A stretch of DNA of 16,440 bases from Clostridia bacterium. GTDB taxonomy: Bacteria > Bacillota > Clostridia > Oscillospirales > CAG-272. The notes beneath the pieces were generated by a model, which saw nothing but the letters and a program-made list of their open reading frames with translations, searched no databases and was not told the origin of the DNA. Position 1 is the first letter of the stretch; the number at the start of each line of letters is the position of its first letter. Positions 8,222-15,690 of this stretch are shown one piece after another. The stretch is taken from NCBI GenBank assembly GCA_024404655.1, contig JAKSPR010000018.1:1-16440 (forward strand). Reading direction: 5' to 3'. The position numbers and the translations under genes were made by a program.

Positions 8222-8436
8222 TTCCGCATCTCCTCCTCTCCCGTTTTTGAAAGCCCGGCCGCAAAAACGCATTTTTTACAAAAAAACTTTGAAAAAAGGC
8301 TTTTCATGGGGCCGAAAATGGTGTATAATAAAGTCATCTATCATTATACAATATCTCGGGCAAAAATGCAAGACGAAACGAGAAGAATTACACTCCGGAT
8401 AAACAATTACAGTCTGTCGAAAGGAATGGTACTACG
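8222..8436. promoter_or_regulatory. Divergent intergenic region between lysR and zapA
   Basis: This 215-bp gap is the only divergent junction in the window and is AT-rich compared with its surroundings. Plus strand: TATAAT at 8324-8329, with TTTTCA (4/6 to TTGACA) 17 bp upstream at 8301-8306. Minus strand: TATAAT reading 8348 to 8343, with a weak TTGCAT 17 bp upstream (8371 to 8366). Both predicted start sites fall near 8336, so the two promoters would block one another. The zapA Shine-Dalgarno AAAGGA is at about 8420-8425. Motif matches are visible; promoter use is inference. Confidence 0.6.
8322..8350. promoter_or_regulatory. Perfect 8-bp inverted repeat, possible LysR operator
   Basis: TGTATAAT-N13-ATTATACA, arms at 8322-8329 and 8343-8350. 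Each arm contains a -10 hexamer, one per strand. The arm centres are 21 bp apart, about two helical turns, so a symmetric dimer could contact both. LysR sites often fit T-N11-A, which this does not match exactly. The symmetry may therefore come only from two facing -10 elements. Confidence 0.45.
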
Positions 8437-8739
8437 ATGAAAAACAAGTGCAATATTCAGGTCGGCGGGATCGGTCTGACCCTGTATACCGAATATGACG
8501 AGGCCTATGTGGGCGCTCTTGCAGAAGATGTCAGCACACAGCTGGAGACGCTTCTGAAAAACGCTCCCCGCTCTTCCAAGCTGGATGCGGCGCTGCTCAT
8601 GCTCCTTGACCTGACCGACGCAAACAAGAAGCTGGAAGCCGAAAACGGCAAGCTGAAGCGCGAACTGGAATCCGTCAAGCTGGATCTGGAAATCGCCACC
8701 ATCGAAAAGGAAAAGCTCGCCGGAAAGGCCGCAAACTGA
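8437..8739 (+). CDS. zapA: Cell division protein ZapA
   Basis: 100 residues. ZapA binds FtsZ and bundles protofilaments at the division ring. The N-terminal half has the ZapA pattern (NIQVGGIGLTLYTEYDEAYV, then AEDVSTQLETLL). The second half, about 55-95, is a charged helix with coiled-coil heptads (DANKKLEAENGKLKRELES), which in ZapA mediates tetramer formation. AAAGG lies about 12 nt before the ATG. It is followed after 7 bp by a U32 peptidase gene, a pairing common in Clostridia. Length fits the Gram-positive form. Confidence 0.88.
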   Translation: MKNKCNIQVGGIGLTLYTEYDEAYVGALAEDVSTQLETLLKNAPRSSKLDAALLMLLDLTDANKKLEAENGKLKRELESVKLDLEIATIEKEKLAGKAAN

Positions 8740-8746
8740 TTTTCCT

Positions 8747-10915
8747 GTGGCTTCTATGACGAAAAACAAAAAGCTGCCGGAGCTGCTGGCTCCCGCCGGA
8801 ACGCGGGAAGCGCTGGATGCAGCCATCCGGGCCGGGGCTGACGCTGTTTATTTCGGCGGCAGCCGCTTCAACGCGCGCATGGCCGCCGACAACTTTGCCG
8901 GGGACGCCATGGGTGAGGCGATCCGCGCCTGCGCGTTCTACGGCGTCAGATCCAATATCACGCTGAACACGCTGCCAAGAGAACGGGAACAGGCGGATGT
9001 GCTCCGGTACGGCGAGCAGCTGTGCCTGTGGGGGGCGGATGCAGTCATCTGCGCAGACCTCGGCACGGCGGCGCTCCTGCACAAATATTTTCCGGAGATG
9101 CCCTTACATGCCAGCACCCAGTGCTCAGGACACAATGTCGATGCCGCGCGGTTCTTTGCGGACCTCGGGTTTTCCCGGATGGTTGCGGCAAGAGAACTCT
9201 CCTTTGCGGACCTAAAAACCATCTGTGACGAATCTCCCATTGAGACGGAGCTGTTCATCCACGGTGCAATATGCGTTTCCCAGTCGGGAGGTTGTCTGTT
9301 CAGCTCCCTTGTGGGCGGGCGGAGCGGCAACCGGGGTGCCTGCGCCCAGCCCTGCCGTCTTCCCTACCGCTGTACCGTGAAAGAACCCGGAGGAGGTCAT
9401 TCCGGGGAGGACTATCCCCTGTCCATCAAGGATATGTGTCTTGCCTCCCATATTCCGGAGCTGCTGTCCCTCGGTGCCGCTTCCTTCAAAATCGAGGGCC
9501 GGATGAAGAGCCCCGCTTATGTCGACGGGGTCATTTCCATCTATCGGCGGCTGCTGGATGAAGGACGCAATGCGGACGAAAAAGAGCTTGCCAAGCTCGC
9601 CGCGCTCTTTTCCAGAAACGGCTTTACCGACGGCTATTTCCGGGGTAAAACCGGGTCTTTTATGCAGGGCGTCCGCTCCGAGCGGGACAAGGCCCTGACG
9701 CTGCAGGCCGAAAAAGAAGTGCTTTCGGGCAAAAAAGAACCCCGGCGCATCCCGGTTTCCCTGACTTTTTCCGCAAAGGACGGGGAGGCCATGACGCTCA
9801 CCATGACGTCTGACCGCGCATCGGTCACAGTCACGGGAGAGGAACCCCTTCCCACAGCGGAGACCGCGCCCGCAGAGGACGCAGTCAGAAGCAATCTGAC
9901 ACGGCTCGGACAGACGGTATTTGCGGCAGAACATGTCGATATCAGGCTGTCCGGTTCCCCGCTCTGTGCGCCGTCATCACTCAATAAGCTCCGCCGGGCG
10001 GCAGCGGAAAAACTTGATGAGGTGCTCCGTGCGCTCCCGCCCTGTGAAGGCAGACCGACTAAAAAGAAATTCGACGGTACTGATCTTCTGCCGGATGAAC
10101 TGACAAAGAAGCGCAGGCCCTATTCCGGGGAAGTTTTCTGGCCCCGACAAGCATCTTTTCTGTTCACCGACAGAATTCCCGCATCTGCGCGGGACTTTTA
10201 TGATATCCTGTATCTCCCGGCAGAGGTTTTTGTGCGCGACGCTGACAAAGCCCTCGCCCTCGGGGTAAACGGCATTGTGCTGCCCCCTGTGATCTTTCCG
10301 GGTGAATATGCCGCCATGCGCGGGATTCTTGCAAAAGCAAAAACGGCGGGCATCGTCCATGCGATGGTCTCCAATGTCGGACACATTGCCCTTGCCCTGG
10401 AATACGGCTTTACCCTCCACGGCGGGCTCCGGTGCAATCTGTATACCGGACTTTCCGGGGACGTCTGGGCAGAGGCCGGATGTTCTGATCTGCTCCTTTC
10501 CCCGGAGCTCACCATGCCCCAGATCCGGGACGTGACCACATCCGTGCCGAAGGGCGCTGTCACCTACGGGCGGATTCCGCTGATGACCATGCAGCGGTGC
10601 ATTATCCGTGAGGCTGCCCATATTCCCGACGGGAAACCCTGCTCCCGCTGCGACGGTCAGCCCTTTGCTTATCTATCAGATCGGCGGCATACAGTCTTCC
10701 CCGTGGTGCGCTGCTTCCCTCACCGCAATGTGATCTATAATTCCGCCCCCTTCTATATGGCGGACAAACCTGGACACGAGACTGCCATGCGGCTGGATTT
10801 CGTCCATCACCTCTTTACGACGGAAAACACCAAGGAAGCGGAGCGGGTCATGCGCGCCTACTTTACCGAAGGCACTTACCCACCGCCTGCGGCTTTCCGG
10901 CGGATTCAAAGCTGA
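8747..10915 (+). CDS. U32 family peptidase / RNA-hydroxylation-type protein with DUF3656 region
   Basis: 722 residues. The N-terminal ELLAPAGTREALDAAIRAGADAVYFGG and the U32 signature around ELFIHGAICVSQSGGCLFSS identify the family. Four cysteines, 176, 183, 199 and 203, match the cluster that binds an Fe-S centre in relatives. Characterised members such as TrhP and RlhA take part in tRNA or 23S rRNA hydroxylation, so the peptidase label may mislead. The long C-terminal part resembles the DUF3656 extension and holds a second set, Cys618, 632, 635 and 656. The best in-frame start is GTG 8747, 7 bp after zapA; ATG 8756 is the alternative. Neither has a good Shine-Dalgarno, so coupling to zapA is likely. 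Confidence 0.9.
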   Translation: MASMTKNKKLPELLAPAGTREALDAAIRAGADAVYFGGSRFNARMAADNFAGDAMGEAIRACAFYGVRSNITLNTLPREREQADVLRYGEQLCLWGADAVICADLGTAALLHKYFPEMPLHASTQCSGHNVDAARFFADLGFSRMVAARELSFADLKTICDESPIETELFIHGAICVSQSGGCLFSSLVGGRSGNRGACAQPCRLPYRCTVKEPGGGHSGEDYPLSIKDMCLASHIPELLSLGAASFKIEGRMKSPAYVDGVISIYRRLLDEGRNADEKELAKLAALFSRNGFTDGYFRGKTGSFMQGVRSERDKALTLQAEKEVLSGKKEPRRIPVSLTFSAKDGEAMTLTMTSDRASVTVTGEEPLPTAETAPAEDAVRSNLTRLGQTVFAAEHVDIRLSGSPLCAPSSLNKLRRAAAEKLDEVLRALPPCEGRPTKKKFDGTDLLPDELTKKRRPYSGEVFWPRQASFLFTDRIPASARDFYDILYLPAEVFVRDADKALALGVNGIVLPPVIFPGEYAAMRGILAKAKTAGIVHAMVSNVGHIALALEYGFTLHGGLRCNLYTGLSGDVWAEAGCSDLLLSPELTMPQIRDVTTSVPKGAVTYGRIPLMTMQRCIIREAAHIPDGKPCSRCDGQPFAYLSDRRHTVFPVVRCFPHRNVIYNSAPFYMADKPGHETAMRLDFVHHLFTTENTKEAERVMRAYFTEGTYPPPAAFRRIQS

Positions 10916-10951
10916 TTTTGGCCCCAATAGGAGTATCGGAAGGGAGACGTC

Positions 10952-12055
10952 ATGAAGATTTCGATTTTACGGCGTTCTGCGTTTTTATGCTTTTCGGTGC
11001 TGCTGCTCCTTTCTTTTGTCTCCTGCGAAAAGACTGTTTATCTGCCCACCGGAGGATATGATTATACCCTCTGTGACGGGGTTCTGCTGGGCTATCCGAT
11101 TCCAAGACGCGGGGAGCAGTTCGTGCTTTCCAAAGATACATCCCCGAAAGCGTTTGTACCGACGCAGAAGGACGGCAGATATACCTATCCGTCCTGCGAA
11201 ATCGGGTATCTTTCCCTGTGGGATGATATGTCCGTGCCTTATGCGGCTCACGGCGGAGCGCGGGTCTGGTTCCGGTATGAGGATGATGATCTGACCGTGT
11301 TTCAGGGATCCGTTGACGGCTGCGCAGTCGTTTACGCAGAGGAACACCTGATGCTCTGCGGGGATGGGGAACCACGTACCGTCGCAGCACACTGTGACGC
11401 TGTGCTTGACTGCCATGAGAACCGGATTCTGTTTTCCGATGACGGCAGGCTTTGCGAGTACCGCGGCGGAAAGACACAATGCCTTTATGACGATGCTCCC
11501 GTTTCCGATGCGTGGTACGTGATCGGAGATGCGGATGATACGCTGCTCTTCTGCAGAGAGGACGGACTGGTGTTCTCCGGAACAGAAAATGGTCCGTTTT
11601 CACCCTGTATGCTCCAGACCCCGGCCCCTGATGAAAAAATGACCATTTTCCGCGGTACCGCTTATGCTTTATGCGGCACGGACGGGGACGCTTATTTCTA
11701 TCATCTCCCGACAGGAGAGCCCGTTGAGCTGAATATGGGCGGGCTCTTCCGCTTTCCGGATAAAGCCGTTTCCATAAAGGAACAACCGCTGTCCCCCGAT
11801 GGGGTTTTTGCTTATTTTTATGATATCAATTATGTTTATCGCATCGCTTTTGCCGATGGTACTTCAGAGACCGCAGAGAATAACGCGCTGATTTATGAAA
11901 ACCGCTGTGTCCTGTCGTCTCTGACCGCCGTCACAGATGAAATGCTGCTGCTCTCTCAGGCGGGAAATGAAATGACCGAGTATAACGCCGTCATCACCCC
12001 AGCCGCTTTTGCGGAGGATGTGCCGGAGGAGAGAGAGGACGATTTCCGCCCTTGA
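10952..12055 (+). CDS. Lipoprotein of unknown function
   Basis: 367 residues; no family recognised. Residues 1-25 form a lipoprotein signal (MKISILRR, a hydrophobic stretch, then SFVSC with Cys25). The rest is rich in short beta-strand patterns with recurring Gly/Asp turns, for example LMLCGDGEPRTV, ILFSDDGRLCEY, TLLFCREDGLVF and AYALCGTDGDAYFYHL, spaced like blades of a beta-propeller. That fold is a guess from pattern alone. GGGAG lies 5 nt before the ATG. It lies 36 bp after the U32 gene and 74 bp before dut, so it probably shares their transcript. Confidence 0.75.
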   Translation: MKISILRRSAFLCFSVLLLLSFVSCEKTVYLPTGGYDYTLCDGVLLGYPIPRRGEQFVLSKDTSPKAFVPTQKDGRYTYPSCEIGYLSLWDDMSVPYAAHGGARVWFRYEDDDLTVFQGSVDGCAVVYAEEHLMLCGDGEPRTVAAHCDAVLDCHENRILFSDDGRLCEYRGGKTQCLYDDAPVSDAWYVIGDADDTLLFCREDGLVFSGTENGPFSPCMLQTPAPDEKMTIFRGTAYALCGTDGDAYFYHLPTGEPVELNMGGLFRFPDKAVSIKEQPLSPDGVFAYFYDINYVYRIAFADGTSETAENNALIYENRCVLSSLTAVTDEMLLLSQAGNEMTEYNAVITPAAFAEDVPEEREDDFRP

Positions 12056-12096
12056 TGACGGAACCGGAAATCTGCAAAAAAGCGAAAAGAAATTAC

Positions 12097-12132
12097 GGAA
12101 AGGAAGCTTTCGCAAAGCGAAAGCCATGAATG
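12097..12132 (+). promoter_or_regulatory. Hairpin between the dut Shine-Dalgarno and start codon
   Basis: A strong Shine-Dalgarno, AAAGGA at 12099-12104, is 25 nt from the dut ATG at 12130, too far for normal initiation. Between them is a perfect 8-bp stem, GCTTTCGC (12106-12113) and GCGAAAGC (12117-12124), with an AAA loop. Folding would remove 19 nt and leave an effective spacing of about 6 nt. There is no T-tract after it, so it is not a terminator of the usual kind. Confidence 0.5.
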
Positions 12133-12582
12133 ATGATTATGAAAATCAATGTCCGCATCAAACGCCTGCATCCGACCGTTACCCTGCCCGCTTACGCTTC
12201 CGAGGATGCAGCAGGCATGGACCTCCACGCAGCTATCGACGCGCCGGTCGAGATTCCGCCGCATGAGAGAATCCGCATCCCCTGCGGCTTCGCCATGGCA
12301 CCGGAGAGACGGGACGTCGCCGCTCTGCTTTTCGCGAGAAGCGGCCTTGCACATAAGAAGGGACTTATGCCATCCAATGCCGTAGGCGTGGTGGACGCCG
12401 ATTATCGCGGAGAGGTCATGGTTTCTGTGCTCAATAACAGCAATGAAACTTATGTTATGCAGCCCGATGAACGGTTCGCACAGATGGTAATCATGCCCGT
12501 GCTCCAGGCAGAGATCACGGAGTGCGAGGAACTGGACGATACCGAACGCGGTGCCGGAGGCTTCGGCTCAACGGGTGTGTAA
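12130..12582 (+). CDS. dut: dUTP diphosphatase (dUTPase)
   Basis: 150 residues. It hydrolyses dUTP to dUMP and pyrophosphate, keeping uracil out of DNA and feeding dTMP synthesis; the family works as a homotrimer. All five motifs are present: AGMDLHA (28-34), ARSGLAHKKGL (69-79), NAVGVVDADYRGEV (83-96, with the catalytic Asp in GVVD), ERFAQMVI (114-121), and RGAGGFGSTG (140-149), which closes over the nucleotide. Starts at 12130, 12133 and 12139 are all in frame. MKINVRIKRL from 12139 looks most family-like, while 12130 fits the hairpin-shortened spacing. It is followed 15 bp later by the DUF4321 gene. Confidence 0.95.
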   Translation: MMIMKINVRIKRLHPTVTLPAYASEDAAGMDLHAAIDAPVEIPPHERIRIPCGFAMAPERRDVAALLFARSGLAHKKGLMPSNAVGVVDADYRGEVMVSVLNNSNETYVMQPDERFAQMVIMPVLQAEITECEELDDTERGAGGFGSTGV

Positions 12583-12597
12583 ATCGAGGGAACGGAT

Positions 12598-12852
12598 ATG
12601 AAGAAATCGGCAATTTATCATATTTTTCTGATTCTTGTCGGCATCGTGCTGGGAACGCTGATCGCAAAGGTCACAGCAGGAGTTCCGGCGCTCGGATGGC
12701 TGTCGTACGCACTCACGTTCGGATTTGAATCACCGCTGGTGCTGAATCTGGCGGTCATCAGACTGACGCTTGGGGTCAGTATCGACCTGTCGGTCGCAGT
12801 GATTTTGTTCGTCACACTCAGCCTCGTGCTCGGACGCTATTTTGCCCGCTGA
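12598..12852 (+). CDS. DUF4321 family small membrane protein
   Basis: 84 residues with two or three hydrophobic segments: about 7-29, and about 48-81, broken near the middle. The pattern (KKSAIYHIFLILVGIVLGTLIAK, then LTFGFESPLVLNLAVIRLTLGVSIDL) matches DUF4321 proteins, which in Clostridia usually sit just before maf and mreB, as here. The function is not known; the context hints at envelope growth. Likely start ATG 12598 with GAGGGA about 10 nt upstream. The repeat region begins right after its stop. Confidence 0.8.
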   Translation: MKKSAIYHIFLILVGIVLGTLIAKVTAGVPALGWLSYALTFGFESPLVLNLAVIRLTLGVSIDLSVAVILFVTLSLVLGRYFAR

Positions 12853-13106
12853 GGAAGCGCACGCGCTCCCCCCCTCCAAAAGTTTTGGTCAAGCTTTTTC
12901 AAAAGCTTGCGGGGTCAAGGGGCGGAGCCTCCTTGCCGACGCCCGCAGGCGGCGGAATGCCCTGACGCTTAAAGCGCGTCTTCTCTTTTCGGTTCCTTTT
13001 CTCTTTCGCAAGAAAGGAAGAGAAAAGGAACAAACACGAATAACATCCCACTCAATCAGAAATTTTTCCCTTCAAGCAACCTCCCAAAGAAAGGACCACC
13101 CCCACC
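12853..13106. repeat. Intergenic region with stacked inverted repeats (probable dispersed repeat)
   Basis: This 254-bp gap between the DUF4321 gene and maf has no convincing gene. It holds several hairpins: CCAAAA-G-TTTTGG (12876-12888); CAAGCTTTT-TC-AAAAGCTTG (12890-12909); CAAGGGGC/GCCTCCTTG with one bulged base (12916-12935); and a 14-bp arm pair, GTTCCTTTTCTCTT (12992-13005) with AAGAGAAAAGGAAC (13018-13031). The first 80 bp closely resembles a GC-rich intergenic repeat I know to recur in Oscillospiraceae-type genomes. No clear terminator T-tract or promoter is seen. From 13032 to 13106 is plain leader with the maf Shine-Dalgarno AAAGGA near 13093. Confidence 0.65.
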
Positions 13107-13706
13107 ATGAAACTCATCCTCGCCTCCAAATCCCCCCGCCGCAGAGAAATTCTCGGCATGCTGGGTCTCCATATTGAAATCCTCACCCTTGATACCGCCG
13201 AAGAAGGCGACAGAGAACACTGTACCCCCGACGCCCTCGTCCGTTCCCTTGCCGCACAGAAGGTAAAGGCCGCATGGGAGAACGTCAAGGATCGCCCGGA
13301 CGCAGAGGACCTCGTCGTCCTGTCCGCAGATACCATCGTTTACCATAACGGCAGGGTCCTCGAAAAACCAAAGGATCATGAGGACGCAAGAAATATGCTC
13401 CATGCCCTTTCAGGAGATCAGCATCAGGTGTATACAGGCTACGCCGTCGTTTACCGGGGAAAAACGGCAGACGGATTTTCCAGAACAGACGTGCAGTTCC
13501 GGGAGCTTTCCGATGCGGAAATCGACGCTTACGTGGCTACCGGCGATCCCATGGATAAGGCGGGCGCGTACGCCGCCCAGGGCAGAGCTTCCCTGTTCGT
13601 TGAGAAGATCGAGGGAGATTACTTCAACGTCGTCGGCCTCCCCGCGTCGGATATCAACGTCACCATGAAGAAAACATTCGGCTTCGGTCTCACGGAGCCG
13701 GATTGA
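13107..13706 (+). CDS. maf: Maf nucleotide pyrophosphatase (septum formation inhibitor family)
   Basis: 199 residues. Maf proteins hydrolyse non-canonical or excess NTPs; this one looks like the dTTP/UTP type (YhdE-like), and Bacillus Maf has been linked to septum inhibition. The N-terminal SKSPRRREIL is at 7-16, the catalytic-base motif SADTIV at 73-78 (Asp75), EKPKD at 86-90 and GDPMDKAGAYAAQG at 146-159. The start is supported by AAAGGA about 11 nt upstream. It lies 46 bp before mreB, the usual clostridial order, although radC, often found between them, is absent. Confidence 0.95.
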   Translation: MKLILASKSPRRREILGMLGLHIEILTLDTAEEGDREHCTPDALVRSLAAQKVKAAWENVKDRPDAEDLVVLSADTIVYHNGRVLEKPKDHEDARNMLHALSGDQHQVYTGYAVVYRGKTADGFSRTDVQFRELSDAEIDAYVATGDPMDKAGAYAAQGRASLFVEKIEGDYFNVVGLPASDINVTMKKTFGFGLTEPD

Positions 13707-13752
13707 AATAAGCCAAACCAGACTGTACCCCCGAAAAGGAGTTAGAATACCC

Positions 13753-14769
13753 ATGAAAAGCATCGGCATCGACCTCGGTACCGCCGGTACAAGAATTTTC
13801 GTCAAGGGCAAGGGCATTGTCCTGCGTGAGCCTTCCGCCGTCACCGTTTCGGATTCCACGGAGGAAGTTCTCGCTGTCGGCCTCGACGCTTCCCGCATGG
13901 CGGGAAGAACCCCCGATGACGTGTCCGTGCGCCGCCCCATCAAGGCGGGCGTGATCGCACAGTTTGACGCAGCGGTCGCTATGACGGACGTGTTTTTACA
14001 GAAAGCTGTCGGCTCACTGACCCTCCATCACCCGCAGGTCATGGTCGCCGTTCCCTATTCCGTCAATGACGTGGAACGACGCGCCGTGGAGGAGGTTATC
14101 CTCGAAGCGGGCGCAAAGAGCGTGGCACTCATCGAGTCCTCTTTGACATCCGCCATCGGCGCAGGTCTGCGCGTCACCCATCCGAAGGGTTCCATGATCG
14201 TGGATATCGGCGGCGGAACGACGGAAATCGCCGTCATGAGTCTGGGCGGTATCGTCGTTGCGCGCTCCGTGCGCGTGGCGGGAGATACACTGGACGAGGC
14301 CATCTGCGCACTTGTCAGAAAGAAATATAACGTCATGATCTCCGAAACCACAGCGGAGTACTGCAAGCGCTCCATCGGCTATGTGAAATGCCCCGGAGAC
14401 CCCGCTCATCCCGCAAAGGAAATGGAGATCCGCGGACGGAACGTCATCACGGGTCTGCCTGTGACGCTCCGTATTTCCGCAGACGATATGGCGGAAGCCA
14501 TGGCGGAGCCCGTTTCCCAGATCGTGGAAGCCATCCGCGCAACGCTGGAAAACACGCCTCCGGAGCTGGCGGCGGATTTACTGGAGGACGGCATCCTCTT
14601 ATCCGGCGGCGGCGCACTGCTGGGCGGTCTTGCTCCCCTCATCGGGCGCACGACCCATCTGAAAGTCTCCATTGCCAAGAACCCCACGGACTGCTCTGTG
14701 CTGGGGCTGGGCAGACTGCTGGAATACACGGGAGACGTTGACCGGATCATCCGGTTCCGCTCGAAATAA
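13753..14769 (+). CDS. mreB: MreB-family actin-like protein, divergent active site
   Basis: 338 residues. MreB forms membrane filaments that guide cell-wall synthesis during elongation. Seen: phosphate-1 motif IDLGTAGTRIF (5-15), LREPSAV (24-30), DVERRAVEEV (106-115), phosphate-2 motif IVDIGGGTTEIAV (149-161) and ILLSGGGALLGGL (281-293). Odd: the usual EEPxAAAIGAG block reads ESSLTSAIGAG (128-138). Counting from Thr156 (T167 in Caulobacter MreB), Ser129 occupies the position of catalytic Glu140. TANT is TAGT, and IPSGVTEVERRA is VPYSVNDVERRA. AAAAGGAG is about 11 nt before the ATG. It is followed by mreC after 12 bp. Family certain; normal ATPase activity doubtful. Confidence 0.93.
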   Translation: MKSIGIDLGTAGTRIFVKGKGIVLREPSAVTVSDSTEEVLAVGLDASRMAGRTPDDVSVRRPIKAGVIAQFDAAVAMTDVFLQKAVGSLTLHHPQVMVAVPYSVNDVERRAVEEVILEAGAKSVALIESSLTSAIGAGLRVTHPKGSMIVDIGGGTTEIAVMSLGGIVVARSVRVAGDTLDEAICALVRKKYNVMISETTAEYCKRSIGYVKCPGDPAHPAKEMEIRGRNVITGLPVTLRISADDMAEAMAEPVSQIVEAIRATLENTPPELAADLLEDGILLSGGGALLGGLAPLIGRTTHLKVSIAKNPTDCSVLGLGRLLEYTGDVDRIIRFRSK

Positions 14770-14781
14770 AAAGAGGTCGCA

Positions 14782-15672
14782 ATGAAACACAACCGTGCAG
14801 GATTTATCTTAATTCCCGTTCTCATCTGTGCGCTTTTATTTGCGGTCATTCCGTCGGCTCTGATTCTGACGGGGCATGCGGAGCTCATCAGGGGCGCTGT
14901 GAACACCGTGTTCGTTCCCATTGAGCGGGTCTTCTCCGGTGCCGGCGATGGGGTACGCAGCATGCTCGCATACTTTACGGAGTTTGACGAACTGAAAGCG
15001 GAAAACGAGCGTCTGCGCGCGCAGCTTGCTTCCATGGAAGACAAAGTCCGGGCGGCGGAGCTGACGCTGGAAGAGAACGCCTTTTTGACGAATTTCCTTG
15101 ATCTCAGAGAGAATCACGCGGACTTCCGTTTTCTCAAATGCGAAGTGGTCGCCGCGGATGACAACGGCTACCGTACTGTTTATACGCTGAATGCGGGTGC
15201 AAAAGAAGGGGCCGCCGCAGGCAATCCCGTCATTACGGCGGAAGGACTGCTCGGACGCATTTCCGAGGTAGGCTCCAACTGGTGCAAAGTGGTGCCGGTC
15301 ACGGAGCTTTCGTCCTCCGTCGGGGCCTATGCGGAGCGCTCCGGTGCCGGCGGCATTGCGGAAGGCGAATACGCCCTGCGCATGGACGGAAAGCTCTTGC
15401 TTACCTATCTTGAAGAAAACGCCGATGTGGTCGTGGGCGACCGCATCCGCACCTCCGGCGTGAACAGCATTTTCCCGCGCGGGCTTCTCATCGGTGAAGT
15501 GACGGAGCTGCGCACCGACCCTGCCAACATGGCGCGTACCGCGGTCATTACCCCGGCTGTCCGTTTCGGGGTCCTGCGGGATGTGATGATCATCACGGAC
15601 TTTGCCCATTATGAAGAAATCCCCGACGAAATTCTGAACCCCTCTGCTGCTGATACGACTGATACAAACTGA
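14782..15672 (+). CDS. mreC: Rod shape-determining protein MreC
   Basis: 296 residues. MreC is anchored in the cytoplasmic membrane and reaches outward to organise the elongation machinery (PBP2, RodA, MreB, MreD). A short cytoplasmic start is followed by one membrane segment at about 9-30, a coiled coil at about 67-105 (FDELKAENERLRAQLASMEDK), and two beta domains, with the family blocks NAGAKEGAAAGNPVI, GLLGRISEVG and VVGDRIRTSGVNSIFPRGLLIGEV. The C-terminal tail is acidic and Thr-rich. AGAGG lies 7 nt before the ATG. mreD is not found downstream; thiI follows after 18 bp. Confidence 0.95.
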   Translation: MKHNRAGFILIPVLICALLFAVIPSALILTGHAELIRGAVNTVFVPIERVFSGAGDGVRSMLAYFTEFDELKAENERLRAQLASMEDKVRAAELTLEENAFLTNFLDLRENHADFRFLKCEVVAADDNGYRTVYTLNAGAKEGAAAGNPVITAEGLLGRISEVGSNWCKVVPVTELSSSVGAYAERSGAGGIAEGEYALRMDGKLLLTYLEENADVVVGDRIRTSGVNSIFPRGLLIGEVTELRTDPANMARTAVITPAVRFGVLRDVMIITDFAHYEEIPDEILNPSAADTTDTN

Positions 15673-15690
15673 AAGGAATCAACCCATACT

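Noticed and set aside
12009..12266. 85-codon open frame overlapping the lipoprotein end and dut start
   Set aside because: It has no family pattern and its frame is fully explained by overlap with dut, whose five motifs are intact.
12890..12909. Hairpin CAAGCTTTT/AAAAGCTTG as a rho-independent terminator
   Set aside because: The stem is AT-rich and no T-tract follows; it belongs to a run of several inverted repeats that looks more like a dispersed element.
12842..13177. 111-codon open frame across the intergenic repeat region into maf
   Set aside because: It starts inside the DUF4321 stop region, runs through hairpin repeats, overlaps the well-supported maf start, and has low-complexity basic protein sequence typical of translated intergenic repeats.
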